This document shows, piece by piece, positions 16,744 to 26,165 of a DNA stretch of 64,000 nt; positions within the stretch are counted from its first letter, which is position 1, and every line of letters begins with the position of its first letter. The stretch lies in assembly GCA_039024435.1 (NCBI GenBank), contig JBCCQH010000014.1:1-64000 (forward strand), read 5' to 3'. A program made the translations under genes and the position numbers. This DNA is from JBCCQH01 sp039024435 (GTDB lineage Bacteria; Bacteroidota; Bacteroidia; J057; JADKCL01). A model generated the notes under the pieces. That model was not told the origin of the DNA and did not search any database. It worked only from the letters and a program-made list of their open reading frames with translations.

Positions 16744-18081
16744 TTACTTTTTGTGCAATTCTTTGGCACGGATCTCATATTCCCACTTTTCTTCGCCGTT
16801 CATGTTGAATACGCGAATGGTGAGGAGTCGATCCTCGTGGGGGCCGGTGACTTCTAGGGTGGCAAAGTTGCGTTCGGCCACTTCAGTGCCTTCGACGAGC
16901 AGGGTGTTCTTGCCGCCATCGCCTTGGTGGGCGCCGGAGGTCAGAGGGGAGATGGTGACGTCATAGATGGTGAATTGGCCTTCGGGCGACCATTTGGAAA
17001 GCTCGGTGTGGTGGCGGTCTCCATCGAGGAAGATGACACCGGAGATGCCGTCTTTTTGAATGGCTTCGAGGAGATGTTTGCGCTCTTGCGGATAGAGGGC
17101 GATGTAATTTTCGTACATGGCCGCTTCGCTGAGGACCATTCCTCCGATACAGACAAACTTGAACGTCGCCTGGCTGGCTTTGAGGGCGTCGAGCAGCCAT
17201 TCGATTTGGTGCTCACCGAGCATGGTGCGTTTGCCGGTGGTCCGGTTGGCGGCCGAGCGGAAGTAGCGGTTGTCGAGGAGGAAAAAATCACAATCGCTCC
17301 AACTGAACTGGGTGGTGACGCCCGATTCACCGAGTACACCGTAGGTGGGGTTGGCCCAGAAATGTTTGAATGCCGCCAGGGTTTTTTCCCGGTGGATGAA
17401 GCTTTGGTCAGAATTATTGGGTCCGTAGTCGTGATCGTCCCAGATGGCGTAGTGGTGGACCCGGGCGAGCAGCGGTTGCAGGACTTCCAGGGAACGGCTG
17501 CGGGTGTAGCGGTAGTGGATCCCGGTCATGGTATTCCAGTCAGCTTCGCGGAGGTACATGTTGTCGCCCAACCAAATCATGAGGTCGGGTTCTTGGTCCA
17601 GGATGTGTTTGAAGATCTGCTCGTCGCCGCCGTAGGGTTTGCCGGGACGGTCGTAGGTTGGGTCCGGATGGTAGGCGCAGCTCCCAATGACAAATTTGAA
17701 TGCGGGCGGCTCGGTCCGCCATTGCCAGAGATCGCGGGCGTGGAATTCTACCGGATAAGGCAGGCTGATGGCTTGGTCGTTGATGAAAAGGGTGGCTTCA
17801 TAGTCTTTGCCGGGTTCCACTTGATCGGCGAGGCAATGCGCGGCATATCCGCGGGTCTTTTCGGTTTTTACGGAGGCGGTGTGGTACTCCGGAGACTTCT
17901 TTCCTTTTTCCCGATAGGTAAAATGAACGGTGGCGGTGGCATTGGTCTGTACCCACAGCATGACTTCTCGCATCTCCGAGTAGCCGAGCATCGGGCCGGA
18001 TTGAAGGAAGGATTGCTGGGCCCGTGCCGTGGAGCCGATGGCGAGTAGGGCGAGGGACAGGAGGAGGTGGTTGGTTTTCAT
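16744..18081 (-). CDS. PhoD-family alkaline phosphatase
   Basis: 445 residues with an N-terminal signal peptide, so periplasmic or outer surface. PhoD enzymes are Ca2+/Fe3+-dependent phosphomonoesterases/diesterases that release phosphate from organic esters. Visible motifs in order: GSCAYHPDP, IWLGDNMYLREADW, IWDDHDYGPNNSD, LLDNRYFRS and LDGDRHHTELS. No T9SS domain, unlike the second PhoD protein at 23019. Stands alone between a 207-bp and a 230-bp gap. No Pho-box type element recognised. Confidence 0.88.
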   Translation of the reverse strand: MKTNHLLLSLALLAIGSTARAQQSFLQSGPMLGYSEMREVMLWVQTNATATVHFTYREKGKKSPEYHTASVKTEKTRGYAAHCLADQVEPGKDYEATLFINDQAISLPYPVEFHARDLWQWRTEPPAFKFVIGSCAYHPDPTYDRPGKPYGGDEQIFKHILDQEPDLMIWLGDNMYLREADWNTMTGIHYRYTRSRSLEVLQPLLARVHHYAIWDDHDYGPNNSDQSFIHREKTLAAFKHFWANPTYGVLGESGVTTQFSWSDCDFFLLDNRYFRSAANRTTGKRTMLGEHQIEWLLDALKASQATFKFVCIGGMVLSEAAMYENYIALYPQERKHLLEAIQKDGISGVIFLDGDRHHTELSKWSPEGQFTIYDVTISPLTSGAHQGDGGKNTLLVEGTEVAERNFATLEVTGPHEDRLLTIRVFNMNGEEKWEYEIRAKELHKK

Positions 18082-18311
18082 CTCAGATCATTTTGGCAGA
18101 CAACGCTTACGGCAATTTGAGGATTTTTGATGAGGAATGCATGTGAAGATAAGGTTGCCGATGACTAAGAGAGGGATGAGGGAGACGGTACATCCTCGCC
18201 GGTCCTGCGCGACGACCGCGACGGTTGGACGGCTTGTTTACAATTTTGGGACCGAAGTCCGTTCTGTCCAGCGGAACCTCCCGCTGGGTGCAACAAGCAG
18301 GGAAGCAAAAA

Positions 18312-18833
18312 TTAAAATTCCGCCCGGTCCGATTCCATACCGATGTGCAGGAGAAGGCTTTTCTTTTTGCCGTGCACTTCGAGGTGGACGAGGTTGCTTT
18401 GGTCGTCGAACCGCTCGAAAAACAGGCGATTGGTGACGGTAATGGTGGTAGGGTCGGGAACATCGGCGAATTCGATGTAGCACCAGGTGGCGTCGGTTTC
18501 GTATTCTTTGCCCAGGAAATTGCCGGTCACCTGCTGGTCATTCACGTCGAATTGAATGCGGTGGTTGAGGTAGCGGGCCAGCAGGGAATCGGTTTTGGGA
18601 TGTTCCCGTTCAGTGTGGAGGCGCAAGGGCGGTGCCCCGAGCCCTTCCAAGGCAGACTCCAGATCGTCGGTGAAGATTTTGACCGCCACTTCGAGGGACT
18701 TCTGCTCGGGATTGTGGCGGACATCGGTGATGGAGACATGAAAATCGTGCGCGCCGGCTGGTTCCGGAGTCCGGGACACAGCCGACAACAAAAGGGTCAG
18801 ACACGCAACGAAGGCAAATCGATTGAATCGCAT
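18312..18833 (-). CDS. DUF6702 family protein
   Basis: 173 residues from the ATG at 18831-18833. Signal peptide, then HDFHVSITDVRHN near the mature N-terminus, followed by alternating strands (LEVAVKIFTDDLE, FLGKEYETDATWCYIEF). This is the DUF6702 pattern of Bacteroidota: small periplasmic proteins of unknown function that start with a His-rich strand. It lies 25 bp downstream of the M1 peptidase gene, so they form an operon; it may help that peptidase fold, localise or act. Confidence 0.7.
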   Translation of the reverse strand: MRFNRFAFVACLTLLLSAVSRTPEPAGAHDFHVSITDVRHNPEQKSLEVAVKIFTDDLESALEGLGAPPLRLHTEREHPKTDSLLARYLNHRIQFDVNDQQVTGNFLGKEYETDATWCYIEFADVPDPTTITVTNRLFFERFDDQSNLVHLEVHGKKKSLLLHIGMESDRAEF

Positions 18834-18858
18834 ACAAATAGCCTCACAAATATCGTAC

Positions 18859-21183
18859 CTAGCGCGATCCGCCCCGCTCCCGGGCGCGCTGGTCGCGTTG
18901 CATGGGGTTTTCCTGGTCCCAATCGCGGCGTTTGAAGAGCTCAAAACGCGTGGGCTGCATCCGGGGGGGCCAGTAATTGTCGTTGGTGTTGACGTCGGCG
19001 GTTTCCAGGAAGGGATCTAGCTTGACACTGATGACCTCTTGCTCAAAGGAAAATATTTTGTCGACACTGGTGTCGTCGAAGCGCCAGATTTCGGCGGGGA
19101 TGCGCTCCACTTGCTTGCTTCCGTCCTTGAACTCAAATTCGAGAATGACCGGCATCGGCACCCCTCCGCGGTTGGAGATGGTGAGCTGGTAGTAGTTGAA
19201 CTTGGCGTTCAGCATGTCTTTTTCCTGATCGCTGAGGCGACTCAGATAGCGCTGGTAATCCTCGCGGTCCAGCACACTGACGGCGAGGGGATCGACTTTG
19301 TTGTAGAAATCCTGAAGGCTGGTGTCTTGTTCAATGACCGACCGCGAAATGGCTTCCTGATTGCGCGCGATGCCGATGTACTCTTGGCCCCGCTTGGCTT
19401 CAGAAGCAGCGTTGGCGGCTTCAATTTCGGGGTTTTGGGTATTGATGCGGAACCACTGCACATCGTCGAGGGAGAGGTCCACGTGCTGGTTGGTGAAGAA
19501 CCAACTGCGCCAGAACCAGTCGAGGTCCACGGCGGAGGCATCTTCCAGCGTACGGAAGAAATCGGCCGGAGTCGGATGGCGGAAGGCCCAGCGTTCGGCG
19601 TAGGTTTTGAAGGCTTTGTCGAAGAGTTCGCGTCCGAGGACGGTCTCCCGCAGGATATTGAGCGCGGTAGCGGGCTTGCCGTAGGCATTGTTACCGAATT
19701 GGAAAATGCTTTCCGAATTGGTCATGATCGGGGAGATCCGGGACTTGTCCCCTTTCATGTAGTCGACGATCTTGGCGGCGGGCCCCCGCCGCGAGGGGTA
19801 ATCGCGGTCCCATTCTTTTTCGGTAAGGTACTGAACAAACGTGTTCAGACCCTCATCCATCCAGGTCCACTGCCGCTCGTCACTGTTGATGATCATTGGG
19901 AAAAAGTTGTGGCCCACTTCGTGGATAATCACCGAGATCATGCCGTGCTTGGTCCGGGCGCTGTACGTGCCATCGGCTTCGGGGCGCCCACCGTTAAAGC
20001 AAATCATAGGGTACTCCATCCCGATGCGGTTCGTATGGACGGAAATCGCTACTGGGTAGGGGTAGTCGATGGTGTATTTTGAATAGACGCGGAGGGTATG
20101 GGCGACGACTTTGGTGGAGTAGCGCTCCCAGAGTGGATTGCCCTCTTTGGGGTAGTAGCTCATGGCTAGGACATTGCGGTCCCCGAATTGTACGCCCACG
20201 GCGTCCCAAATGAACTTGCGGGAACTGGCAAAGGCAAAATCGCGCACATTGTCCGCGTGAAAGGTCCAGGTCTTGGTGCCGTTGGGGCGATTGGACTCGT
20301 TTTTCTTCGCCTCTTTCGGAGTGACGATCATGACCGGAGCCGACGCAGTGCGGGCCTGCTTCAGGCGGTCGCGCTGGGCGGAAGTCAGGACTTTTTCGGC
20401 ATTTTGCAGTACTCCCGTAGACCCCACGATGTGGTCATCGGGCACGGTCAGATTGACTTTATAATCTCCAAAAGGAAGGGTAAATTCCCCCCGGCCGAGG
20501 AACTGCTTGTTTTGCCAGCCTTCGACCTCATTGTAGACACACATGCGGGGGAAGAACTGGGCAATGGTGTAGAGATAATTGTTTTCTTCCGGAAAATACT
20601 CGTATCCCGAGCGGCCACCGATCTGCATCCGATCATTGATGTTGTACCACCATTTCACAGAGAAGGAATACTCGTCGCCCGGTTCGAGGGCTTTTTCGAG
20701 GTCAATGCGCATCATCGTGCCGACCACCGTGTAGGGAAGGTCCCGGCCTTTGCTGTCCTTGACGTGCTCCAATTTGAAGCCGCCGTCAAAATCGTTGTGC
20801 ATCCACTTGAGGTTGCCAAACTCCACCCGGTCTTCCACCTTGCCGGTTTGGATTTTTTGGCGGTCGGAACCCTTGGCGCGCATATTCTGGTCGAGTTGCA
20901 GCCAAAGATAGGTAAGCGGATCGGGCGAATTGTTGTGGTAGGTAATGGTTTCAACCCCACGGACGATTTGCTTTTCGTCGTCCAGGGTGATGTCCATGTC
21001 ATAATCGGCCTTCTGCTGGTAATACTCGTGACCCGGTGCCCCGGAAGCAGTCCGGTAGACATTGGGGGTGGGGAGTTCTTGGTACAGTTGCCGGAACTTA
21101 TTTTGGTTGTAACCTTCCTGAGCCAAAAGGGGAGTGGCGATCCCGAGGATCAAAACGGCCAAAAGACCTCGCACAAGCTTCAT
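18859..21183 (-). CDS. M1-family zinc metallopeptidase (aminopeptidase-like)
   Basis: 774 residues with a signal peptide. Zinc site: HEVGH (421-425) and Glu444 after 18 residues, in WTWMDEGLNTF, exactly the M1 (gluzincin) spacing. The substrate-binding GxMEN motif is replaced by GMEYP at about 388-392, so it may be less of a strict aminopeptidase. The C-terminal half after about 560 includes strand-rich segments. It probably trims peptides in the periplasm or at the outer membrane. Downstream DUF6702 gene is 25 bp away. Confidence 0.88.
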   Translation of the reverse strand: MKLVRGLLAVLILGIATPLLAQEGYNQNKFRQLYQELPTPNVYRTASGAPGHEYYQQKADYDMDITLDDEKQIVRGVETITYHNNSPDPLTYLWLQLDQNMRAKGSDRQKIQTGKVEDRVEFGNLKWMHNDFDGGFKLEHVKDSKGRDLPYTVVGTMMRIDLEKALEPGDEYSFSVKWWYNINDRMQIGGRSGYEYFPEENNYLYTIAQFFPRMCVYNEVEGWQNKQFLGRGEFTLPFGDYKVNLTVPDDHIVGSTGVLQNAEKVLTSAQRDRLKQARTASAPVMIVTPKEAKKNESNRPNGTKTWTFHADNVRDFAFASSRKFIWDAVGVQFGDRNVLAMSYYPKEGNPLWERYSTKVVAHTLRVYSKYTIDYPYPVAISVHTNRIGMEYPMICFNGGRPEADGTYSARTKHGMISVIIHEVGHNFFPMIINSDERQWTWMDEGLNTFVQYLTEKEWDRDYPSRRGPAAKIVDYMKGDKSRISPIMTNSESIFQFGNNAYGKPATALNILRETVLGRELFDKAFKTYAERWAFRHPTPADFFRTLEDASAVDLDWFWRSWFFTNQHVDLSLDDVQWFRINTQNPEIEAANAASEAKRGQEYIGIARNQEAISRSVIEQDTSLQDFYNKVDPLAVSVLDREDYQRYLSRLSDQEKDMLNAKFNYYQLTISNRGGVPMPVILEFEFKDGSKQVERIPAEIWRFDDTSVDKIFSFEQEVISVKLDPFLETADVNTNDNYWPPRMQPTRFELFKRRDWDQENPMQRDQRARERGGSR

Positions 21184-21249
21184 ATTCTAAGTTTTCGAAA
21201 ATTAAGTCAACCGATAGCGGGCGATTGACGGTATACCCATTGCAAACCA

Positions 21250-21257
21250 CAAAATTA
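21250..21257 (-). promoter_or_regulatory. Candidate -7 element for the M1 peptidase operon
   Basis: On the minus strand this reads TAATTTTG, a full match to TAnnTTTG, about 67 bp upstream of the peptidase start. A CTG lies near the expected -33 position instead of TTG. Confidence 0.4.
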
Positions 21258-21273
21258 TTCAATTCGTTTCATT

Positions 21274-21822
21274 TCAGGGGAAAAAATTGCGGAAAGTGGA
21301 TTGGAAGACAAGAAAGTTGGGTTGAGCGAGGCAAGGCCAAATTTTATCCCTTCGCGAATGACGGCCTTGTCCGATGATTCCGATGCCTTCGAGCAACTTT
21401 CGGGAGTGGGCGTCGAGAATGGGATTGCCTTTGATTTCCAGGGCAATGTTCCCGCCGGACCGGGGCATACATTCTTGCGGTGCGGCCACCACCGCACTCA
21501 CCGCCCAGTTGTAGTCCAGTTCGGCACCGCCGGTGATTTCCAGGGGGTCGATTTCGGCGAGGTTAGCCCGTTTTTGCCGCTGGTCCCATGGGTTGAGGTA
21601 GAGGGGGGCGCCCACTTGGGTCCGTTTGGGAAAAGGGCCAATGACGCCGATCACCTGTGCGATGCCGGTTTCGAGGTGCAGCACGTCCCCGCAATGGCGG
21701 CAGAGCACGCAATCCCACTTTCCGTGTTCGTAGGCGAGGGCCCGGGTCTGGCATTGCTTGCCGAATAGGTCCGGATAGGCATTGCGCCGGGGCAACGGTG
21801 CGTGGACGATTTCTTCGGCCAT
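21274..21822 (-). CDS. Cytoplasmic Cys-containing protein of unknown function
   Basis: 182 residues, ATG at 21820-21822. I recognise no family. A CVLCRHCGDVLHL segment (Cys at about 38, 41, 44) looks like half of a zinc ribbon; the second half is missing or not obvious. The middle part contains Gly/Pro turns and a few strands (AQVIGVIGPFPKRTQVGAPLYL). No signal peptide or membrane helix. It is 86 bp downstream of the PagL-like gene on the same strand. The coding call rests on length and a plausible composition. Confidence 0.45.
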   Translation of the reverse strand: MAEEIVHAPLPRRNAYPDLFGKQCQTRALAYEHGKWDCVLCRHCGDVLHLETGIAQVIGVIGPFPKRTQVGAPLYLNPWDQRQKRANLAEIDPLEITGGAELDYNWAVSAVVAAPQECMPRSGGNIALEIKGNPILDAHSRKLLEGIGIIGQGRHSRRDKIWPCLAQPNFLVFQSTFRNFFP

Positions 21823-21908
21823 TGCTTCCAGTTCAGCCTGCTTTTCCTGGGCATTTTCCCGAGAAGAAAATATAGAAAGGTGAGGGAAGGGACAAAGGCA
21901 GCCGGCAC

Positions 21909-23006
21909 TCAGAACACCCAGCCCACCCGCAAATCCCCGAAGTCGGCGACATGGCGGTGGGTCTTGAGGTTGATCCCGGCGTAGAAATTTTCCGTGAAGT
22001 GGAACAGCAGCCCAATCCGCTGGTAGACCGGGTCGTCCACCTGATAGCGGTCGTAGAGATAGACCCCAAACTGCTGACTGAACACTACCCGACCGAGCAA
22101 AAACTGATGGCCGACCAAGACCGATCCCCGCTGGTGATCCAGGTTCAGATTTTCATTGCGGATGCGCGCCCGGCGCGAGTGGTCGAGCACCCATTCCGCT
22201 CCGAGGCTCAGACCGCTCCAGCGCCCCACGTAATAGACGCCCTTGCCCCCGAAACCGTAGATGCCGTACTGCCGCGCGACGCCGGGGATGGCATTTTTGA
22301 AGCTGTAAAACAAGGTCGTGTAAAGGCGCAAACGTTTCTCTGGCGGACGGCGGTCGAGCCGTTTGGCCCGCTCGACAAAATCGATTTCCTGCAGTGCGTA
22401 ATCGGCACCCAGGGAAGCCGTGGGGTAATTGATGCCCTTGTTCGGCAGTTGCAACCCCCCATTCGAAACGTGGTTGTAGTTTGCGGCAAGGCGGAGGTTC
22501 CACCGGTTGGTAAGCCGATAGTTGAAGCCGACATTCACGAGCAAGGTCATGTTCAGCCGGGTGGAATAAGAAAGGTTGTTGGGGTTCTCCACCGGATCGT
22601 GGGGCCGGGTGAGGAAGCCCGGGCCACCGCCCATCCGGATGGAAAGGTTAAAGCGGTGCCGGGTCAGGAATACCGGCTCCACGTAAGCAATCGCGGTGAT
22701 GCCGTGGCCGAGGATGGTCCGGTTGTCCCAGTTCCAAAAGGTCAGGGCCGCTCCGGCCCGCGGATAGCAATTGCAAAATTCCCAGGCGCGCTTGCTGACG
22801 TATTGCCAGCCAAAGTCCAACTCCGCCCCCCAGGGATATGAATCCTCAATCGGACGCAGGTCCTGGCTGTGCAAGATGATGAACCCAGAGTGGCCCCGCA
22901 GCCCAATCAACTGCCGGGTGCGGACCGAATCTTCCTCCGTTTGCCCCCAAACCGAGGACCCGGCCAAGAGCAAACCCAAACCCAAACCGATCAAGTGTCG
23001 CATCAT
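21909..23006 (-). CDS. PagL-like acyloxyacyl hydrolase (lipid A deacylase)
   Basis: 365 residues with signal peptide and barrel-type strands throughout. The PagL/acyloxyacyl-hydrolase signature is visible: NHVSNGG (178-184) holding the catalytic His179 and Ser181, followed by LPNKGINYP. PagL removes a 3-O acyl chain from lipid A in the outer membrane. At 365 residues it is about twice the size of PagL; the first 120 and last 120 residues extend the barrel, as in the Bacteroidota form. It begins 12 bp downstream of the T9SS PhoD gene, so the two are one operon. Confidence 0.75.
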   Translation of the reverse strand: MMRHLIGLGLGLLLAGSSVWGQTEEDSVRTRQLIGLRGHSGFIILHSQDLRPIEDSYPWGAELDFGWQYVSKRAWEFCNCYPRAGAALTFWNWDNRTILGHGITAIAYVEPVFLTRHRFNLSIRMGGGPGFLTRPHDPVENPNNLSYSTRLNMTLLVNVGFNYRLTNRWNLRLAANYNHVSNGGLQLPNKGINYPTASLGADYALQEIDFVERAKRLDRRPPEKRLRLYTTLFYSFKNAIPGVARQYGIYGFGGKGVYYVGRWSGLSLGAEWVLDHSRRARIRNENLNLDHQRGSVLVGHQFLLGRVVFSQQFGVYLYDRYQVDDPVYQRIGLLFHFTENFYAGINLKTHRHVADFGDLRVGWVF

Positions 23007-23018
23007 CGTTGGCGGATA

Positions 23019-24815
23019 TCAGTTGCGAATGACCCACTTGCGGAATTCCTGAAAATGCGCCCCTTCCAGCACCAGGCCGTAGACCCCGGCCGCCAGTTTT
23101 CCCGCCGAATATTTCAGCTTGTGGGCCCCAACCTCCAGCCATCCGGCATCCCAACGGCGGACGACCTTGCCCGAACCCAATTCAATCAGGCGGATTGCGA
23201 CTTCCTGCCCCTGGTCCAGCGCGAGTTCGAGGCGGAACTGGTCCTGCCCCGGATTCGGGATCGGTCCGGTGAGCCGAAAGCCGTCCCCGAATCCGGGCGC
23301 ATCCAGCGCCACAATCGGATCATCGAGCGCATCGCGGTCCCAATGGTTGTCGGCATCGCGGATCAGATAAGCCGTTTCAAAAGACTCGGAATTGCTCAGT
23401 GCGAGGAGGTCCGAGTACCAAAATTCAGCGACCGCGCTGTCCGGACGAATGTCGAGGATGCCGTAGCCGTGGTCCAGCAGATTCGAGAAGACGTGGTGGG
23501 GATTGGCCAGATCGATGGCCGCTTTGGCGAGGCCGGCGATGAATCCACCGAAGCCCGCTTCATCAAAATTGCCCCGGGTGATGCTGGTCGGAAGGAATTC
23601 GACCGCGACCGAGCCGGCTCCCGTTTGGGGATCATAATTGGCCCAGTCAATCGCCAAATCGGAGGCAAACGACATGTGGATGTCCCCACTGATGAAGATG
23701 TTGTTGTCGATGTTGTTTTGCACCAAGTGGTTGAGGATGCGGTTGCGCTCGGCCGTGTATCCGTCCCAGGCACTGGAATCGGCCACCGGACCGTCCCCAA
23801 AGGGAATGACCGAGGGCAGCCCGACGATGGAAAAGCGGGTAAACATCTTTTGGTTGCCGATCACCCGCCAGCGCGCCGTCGAGGCGCTCAATTCCCCGGC
23901 CAGCCAATTCCATTGGGCGTCGCTCAGGACACTGAGTTCGTTTCCCGAGATGGTATCCTGATCGCGCAAAGATTGGGCATCCAGCATGATGATGTCCACC
24001 AGATCACCGAATTGCAGGCGGCGGTAGGGCAAATCAGGGCGGCTGGGATCGTCGATCCGCGTCGGAACGTACTCGTAAAATGCTTGCTCGGCTTCGGCCA
24101 ATTGCTGGGGCGTGTCCGCGTCGATGTCGTGGTTGTCCCAGATGACCGTCCAAGGGTGGTTCTGCCGCGCGAGGCGCAGGTCCGGGTCCAGTAAATAGTA
24201 CGCGTGCCGCTCCCGCCAGGAAGCCAGGTCCGAAGGGTCGACCGGATCGGGAACCGGAACCCGGACCGGTTCGTCGGGATCGACAAAATCGTAGAGATAA
24301 TCGCCCAGGTGGATGACCCGGTCCAGGTTGTTGCGCTCCCCGATCCGGCGGTAGGCATTGAAAAAGCCGGAATAAATGCTGCTGCAGGACATCACGGCAA
24401 AGCGGGCGTGGTTGGTGGGACCGGAAGGAGCCGTGCGGGTCCGACCGATGCGGCTTTGCTGATTGCCCGGGCTCAAAAAGCGGTAATAGTAACGGGTGCC
24501 CGGGGCCAATCCGCTTACGTCGTGCTGCGCCGTCCAATCGCTCGTAGCGTAAGCCTGAACCGTGCCGGTAGTGATAACATTGTTAAAATTAAAATCGGTC
24601 GCCACTTCCCAGTCGAGTTCCAGCGAATCAAGGGCACCCAGCGGATCGACCTTGGTCCAAATGAGCACCCGGTCGGTGAGGGGATCGCCCGACGCTACCC
24701 CGTGCAAAAACGGTGCGTAGGAAGTGTCGGCGTACATGTTGGCCGGAAGTTGGATTTGGGCCGCCAGCGGCAGCCAACCAAGCACAAACAACAGGGTAAT
24801 AAAAGCAGATCGCAT
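23019..24815 (-). CDS. T9SS-exported PhoD-family phosphatase
   Basis: 598 residues. Signal peptide, a fibronectin-like N-terminal domain (about 25-120), then the PhoD catalytic domain with SCSSIYSGFFNAYRR, IHLGDYLYDFV, IWDNHDIDADTPQQ, MLDAQSLRDQD and GDIHMSFASD. The last 80 residues resemble a T9SS sorting domain (TGPIPNPGQDQFRL, LAAGVYGLVLE), so this phosphatase works on the cell surface or outside, whereas the one at 16744 should stay periplasmic. Downstream PagL-like gene is 12 bp away. Confidence 0.85.
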   Translation of the reverse strand: MRSAFITLLFVLGWLPLAAQIQLPANMYADTSYAPFLHGVASGDPLTDRVLIWTKVDPLGALDSLELDWEVATDFNFNNVITTGTVQAYATSDWTAQHDVSGLAPGTRYYYRFLSPGNQQSRIGRTRTAPSGPTNHARFAVMSCSSIYSGFFNAYRRIGERNNLDRVIHLGDYLYDFVDPDEPVRVPVPDPVDPSDLASWRERHAYYLLDPDLRLARQNHPWTVIWDNHDIDADTPQQLAEAEQAFYEYVPTRIDDPSRPDLPYRRLQFGDLVDIIMLDAQSLRDQDTISGNELSVLSDAQWNWLAGELSASTARWRVIGNQKMFTRFSIVGLPSVIPFGDGPVADSSAWDGYTAERNRILNHLVQNNIDNNIFISGDIHMSFASDLAIDWANYDPQTGAGSVAVEFLPTSITRGNFDEAGFGGFIAGLAKAAIDLANPHHVFSNLLDHGYGILDIRPDSAVAEFWYSDLLALSNSESFETAYLIRDADNHWDRDALDDPIVALDAPGFGDGFRLTGPIPNPGQDQFRLELALDQGQEVAIRLIELGSGKVVRRWDAGWLEVGAHKLKYSAGKLAAGVYGLVLEGAHFQEFRKWVIRN

Positions 24816-25020
24816 AGCGGGAATTTTGAAAAACGCGTGATAGTCAACAATTTAAAAAGAACCCTTCAAGGCCGCAGGATTTTTTTGGTTTCCGGGTGAA
24901 GGGCGACACCGGGAGGCAGTTCCCTGCGCCCAATCCAAGAAGTTAACCACCCCGGACTCTGGAAAACCACCCTTTCAATTGCCGCGAACCCAAGTTAATT
25001 TCGTCACAAATCCTGCGCTC

Positions 25021-26082
25021 ATGAAAAGACGGTTGCGACAGTTTATTGGTGTGGTGCTGCTACTGGCGGGGAGTCCGCTTCCAGTGGGGGCCCAGGCTGT
25101 GACCTGGGGCGATCCTTCCGAAGCATACCAATCGGCAAAGCTGGGCGTGGTGCAATCCGACTCCGGCAATTTTACTCTGTATTATGAATTTCGCGCGCGG
25201 CCGGCGCCGGGAAAAGCGGCACCCTTGGGCCTGCTGTTGCTCAAACGGACGCCGGATAAGCTGGGTGAAAAGCTGGAGATTTATCCGGACCGCCTCCTTC
25301 CGGTGGGCAACCCCCCCGATTTGTTGCAGGTGCTTTACCTGGGGACGGAACGAGTGCCCCGCTTTGATTTGCCCTACAATCAAGGCGCCGGCAACCTGTA
25401 CTACGAAAAGGCGGACCGCAGTTTGCGTCTGCGCTGGAAGGACGAGGCCCACTGGTACGCGGAGTGGGAATGGGATGAAGTCACCCAGCAATTTGTGCAT
25501 TTGGGCAAATGCAGTTACACGGTTACTTGGTCTACCGAGGGGGAAGCTCCTCTGCAGCGCCGGACATTTGCCGATGTTCCGATCCCGTTGTTGGCGGGGG
25601 CCCATGGAATTCGGCCCCGCACCTCTTTGCCCCGGGAATGGACCGCGAGTGGTTCCTGTACGGTGCGTACGCCGAGTTGGTCGGATCCGCCGCGTGCAGA
25701 ATTGCACGGGTACTTTCGGATTCAATATTCCGCGCCCGACACGATGAATCCGCAGCAGCGGGAATGGCTGGTTTCCCTCACCGAAGAAGGCACCTGGATG
25801 GAGCAAAATATTCCCTTCGGTCCTTACCGCATCGAAGGCAATTTCAGTTTTGGGACCCGGGTACGCGCCCTGGTGCAGTACGCGGAAGTGGGCGATTTGC
25901 AATACGCCACCGGAAAACCACTCTGGGGAATGGCGGTCTGCGAATCTATCCGCAAAGGGAAACCGCAGACGGCCACGGTGTACCGGGACCGTTTGCCAGC
26001 GGGCAGCCTGGTAGAATTTGTGGAAGAATTGCAAAAGCAGCATGGGGGGCAGATTCCGCCTTTGCGCTTTCCTTCGCGTTAG
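25021..26082 (+). CDS. Exported protein of unknown function
   Basis: 353 residues from the ATG at 25021, where a clear signal peptide begins (basic start, Leu-rich core, GAQA cleavage area). The mature protein is rich in aromatic residues and strands (SGNFTLYYEFRARP, LHGYFRIQYSA). It may be a secreted beta-sandwich or barrel-associated protein; I recognise no family and see no lipobox or T9SS domain. It is followed 83 bp later by the metallophosphoesterase gene on the same strand. Confidence 0.6.
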   Translation: MKRRLRQFIGVVLLLAGSPLPVGAQAVTWGDPSEAYQSAKLGVVQSDSGNFTLYYEFRARPAPGKAAPLGLLLLKRTPDKLGEKLEIYPDRLLPVGNPPDLLQVLYLGTERVPRFDLPYNQGAGNLYYEKADRSLRLRWKDEAHWYAEWEWDEVTQQFVHLGKCSYTVTWSTEGEAPLQRRTFADVPIPLLAGAHGIRPRTSLPREWTASGSCTVRTPSWSDPPRAELHGYFRIQYSAPDTMNPQQREWLVSLTEEGTWMEQNIPFGPYRIEGNFSFGTRVRALVQYAEVGDLQYATGKPLWGMAVCESIRKGKPQTATVYRDRLPAGSLVEFVEELQKQHGGQIPPLRFPSR

Positions 26083-26165
26083 CCCCTTCGGATATTGATT
26101 CCCTACCGTATATTTACGATTGAAATTCAATTTTGGCATTGCCTCTACCCCGAAAATCTGCTCCC

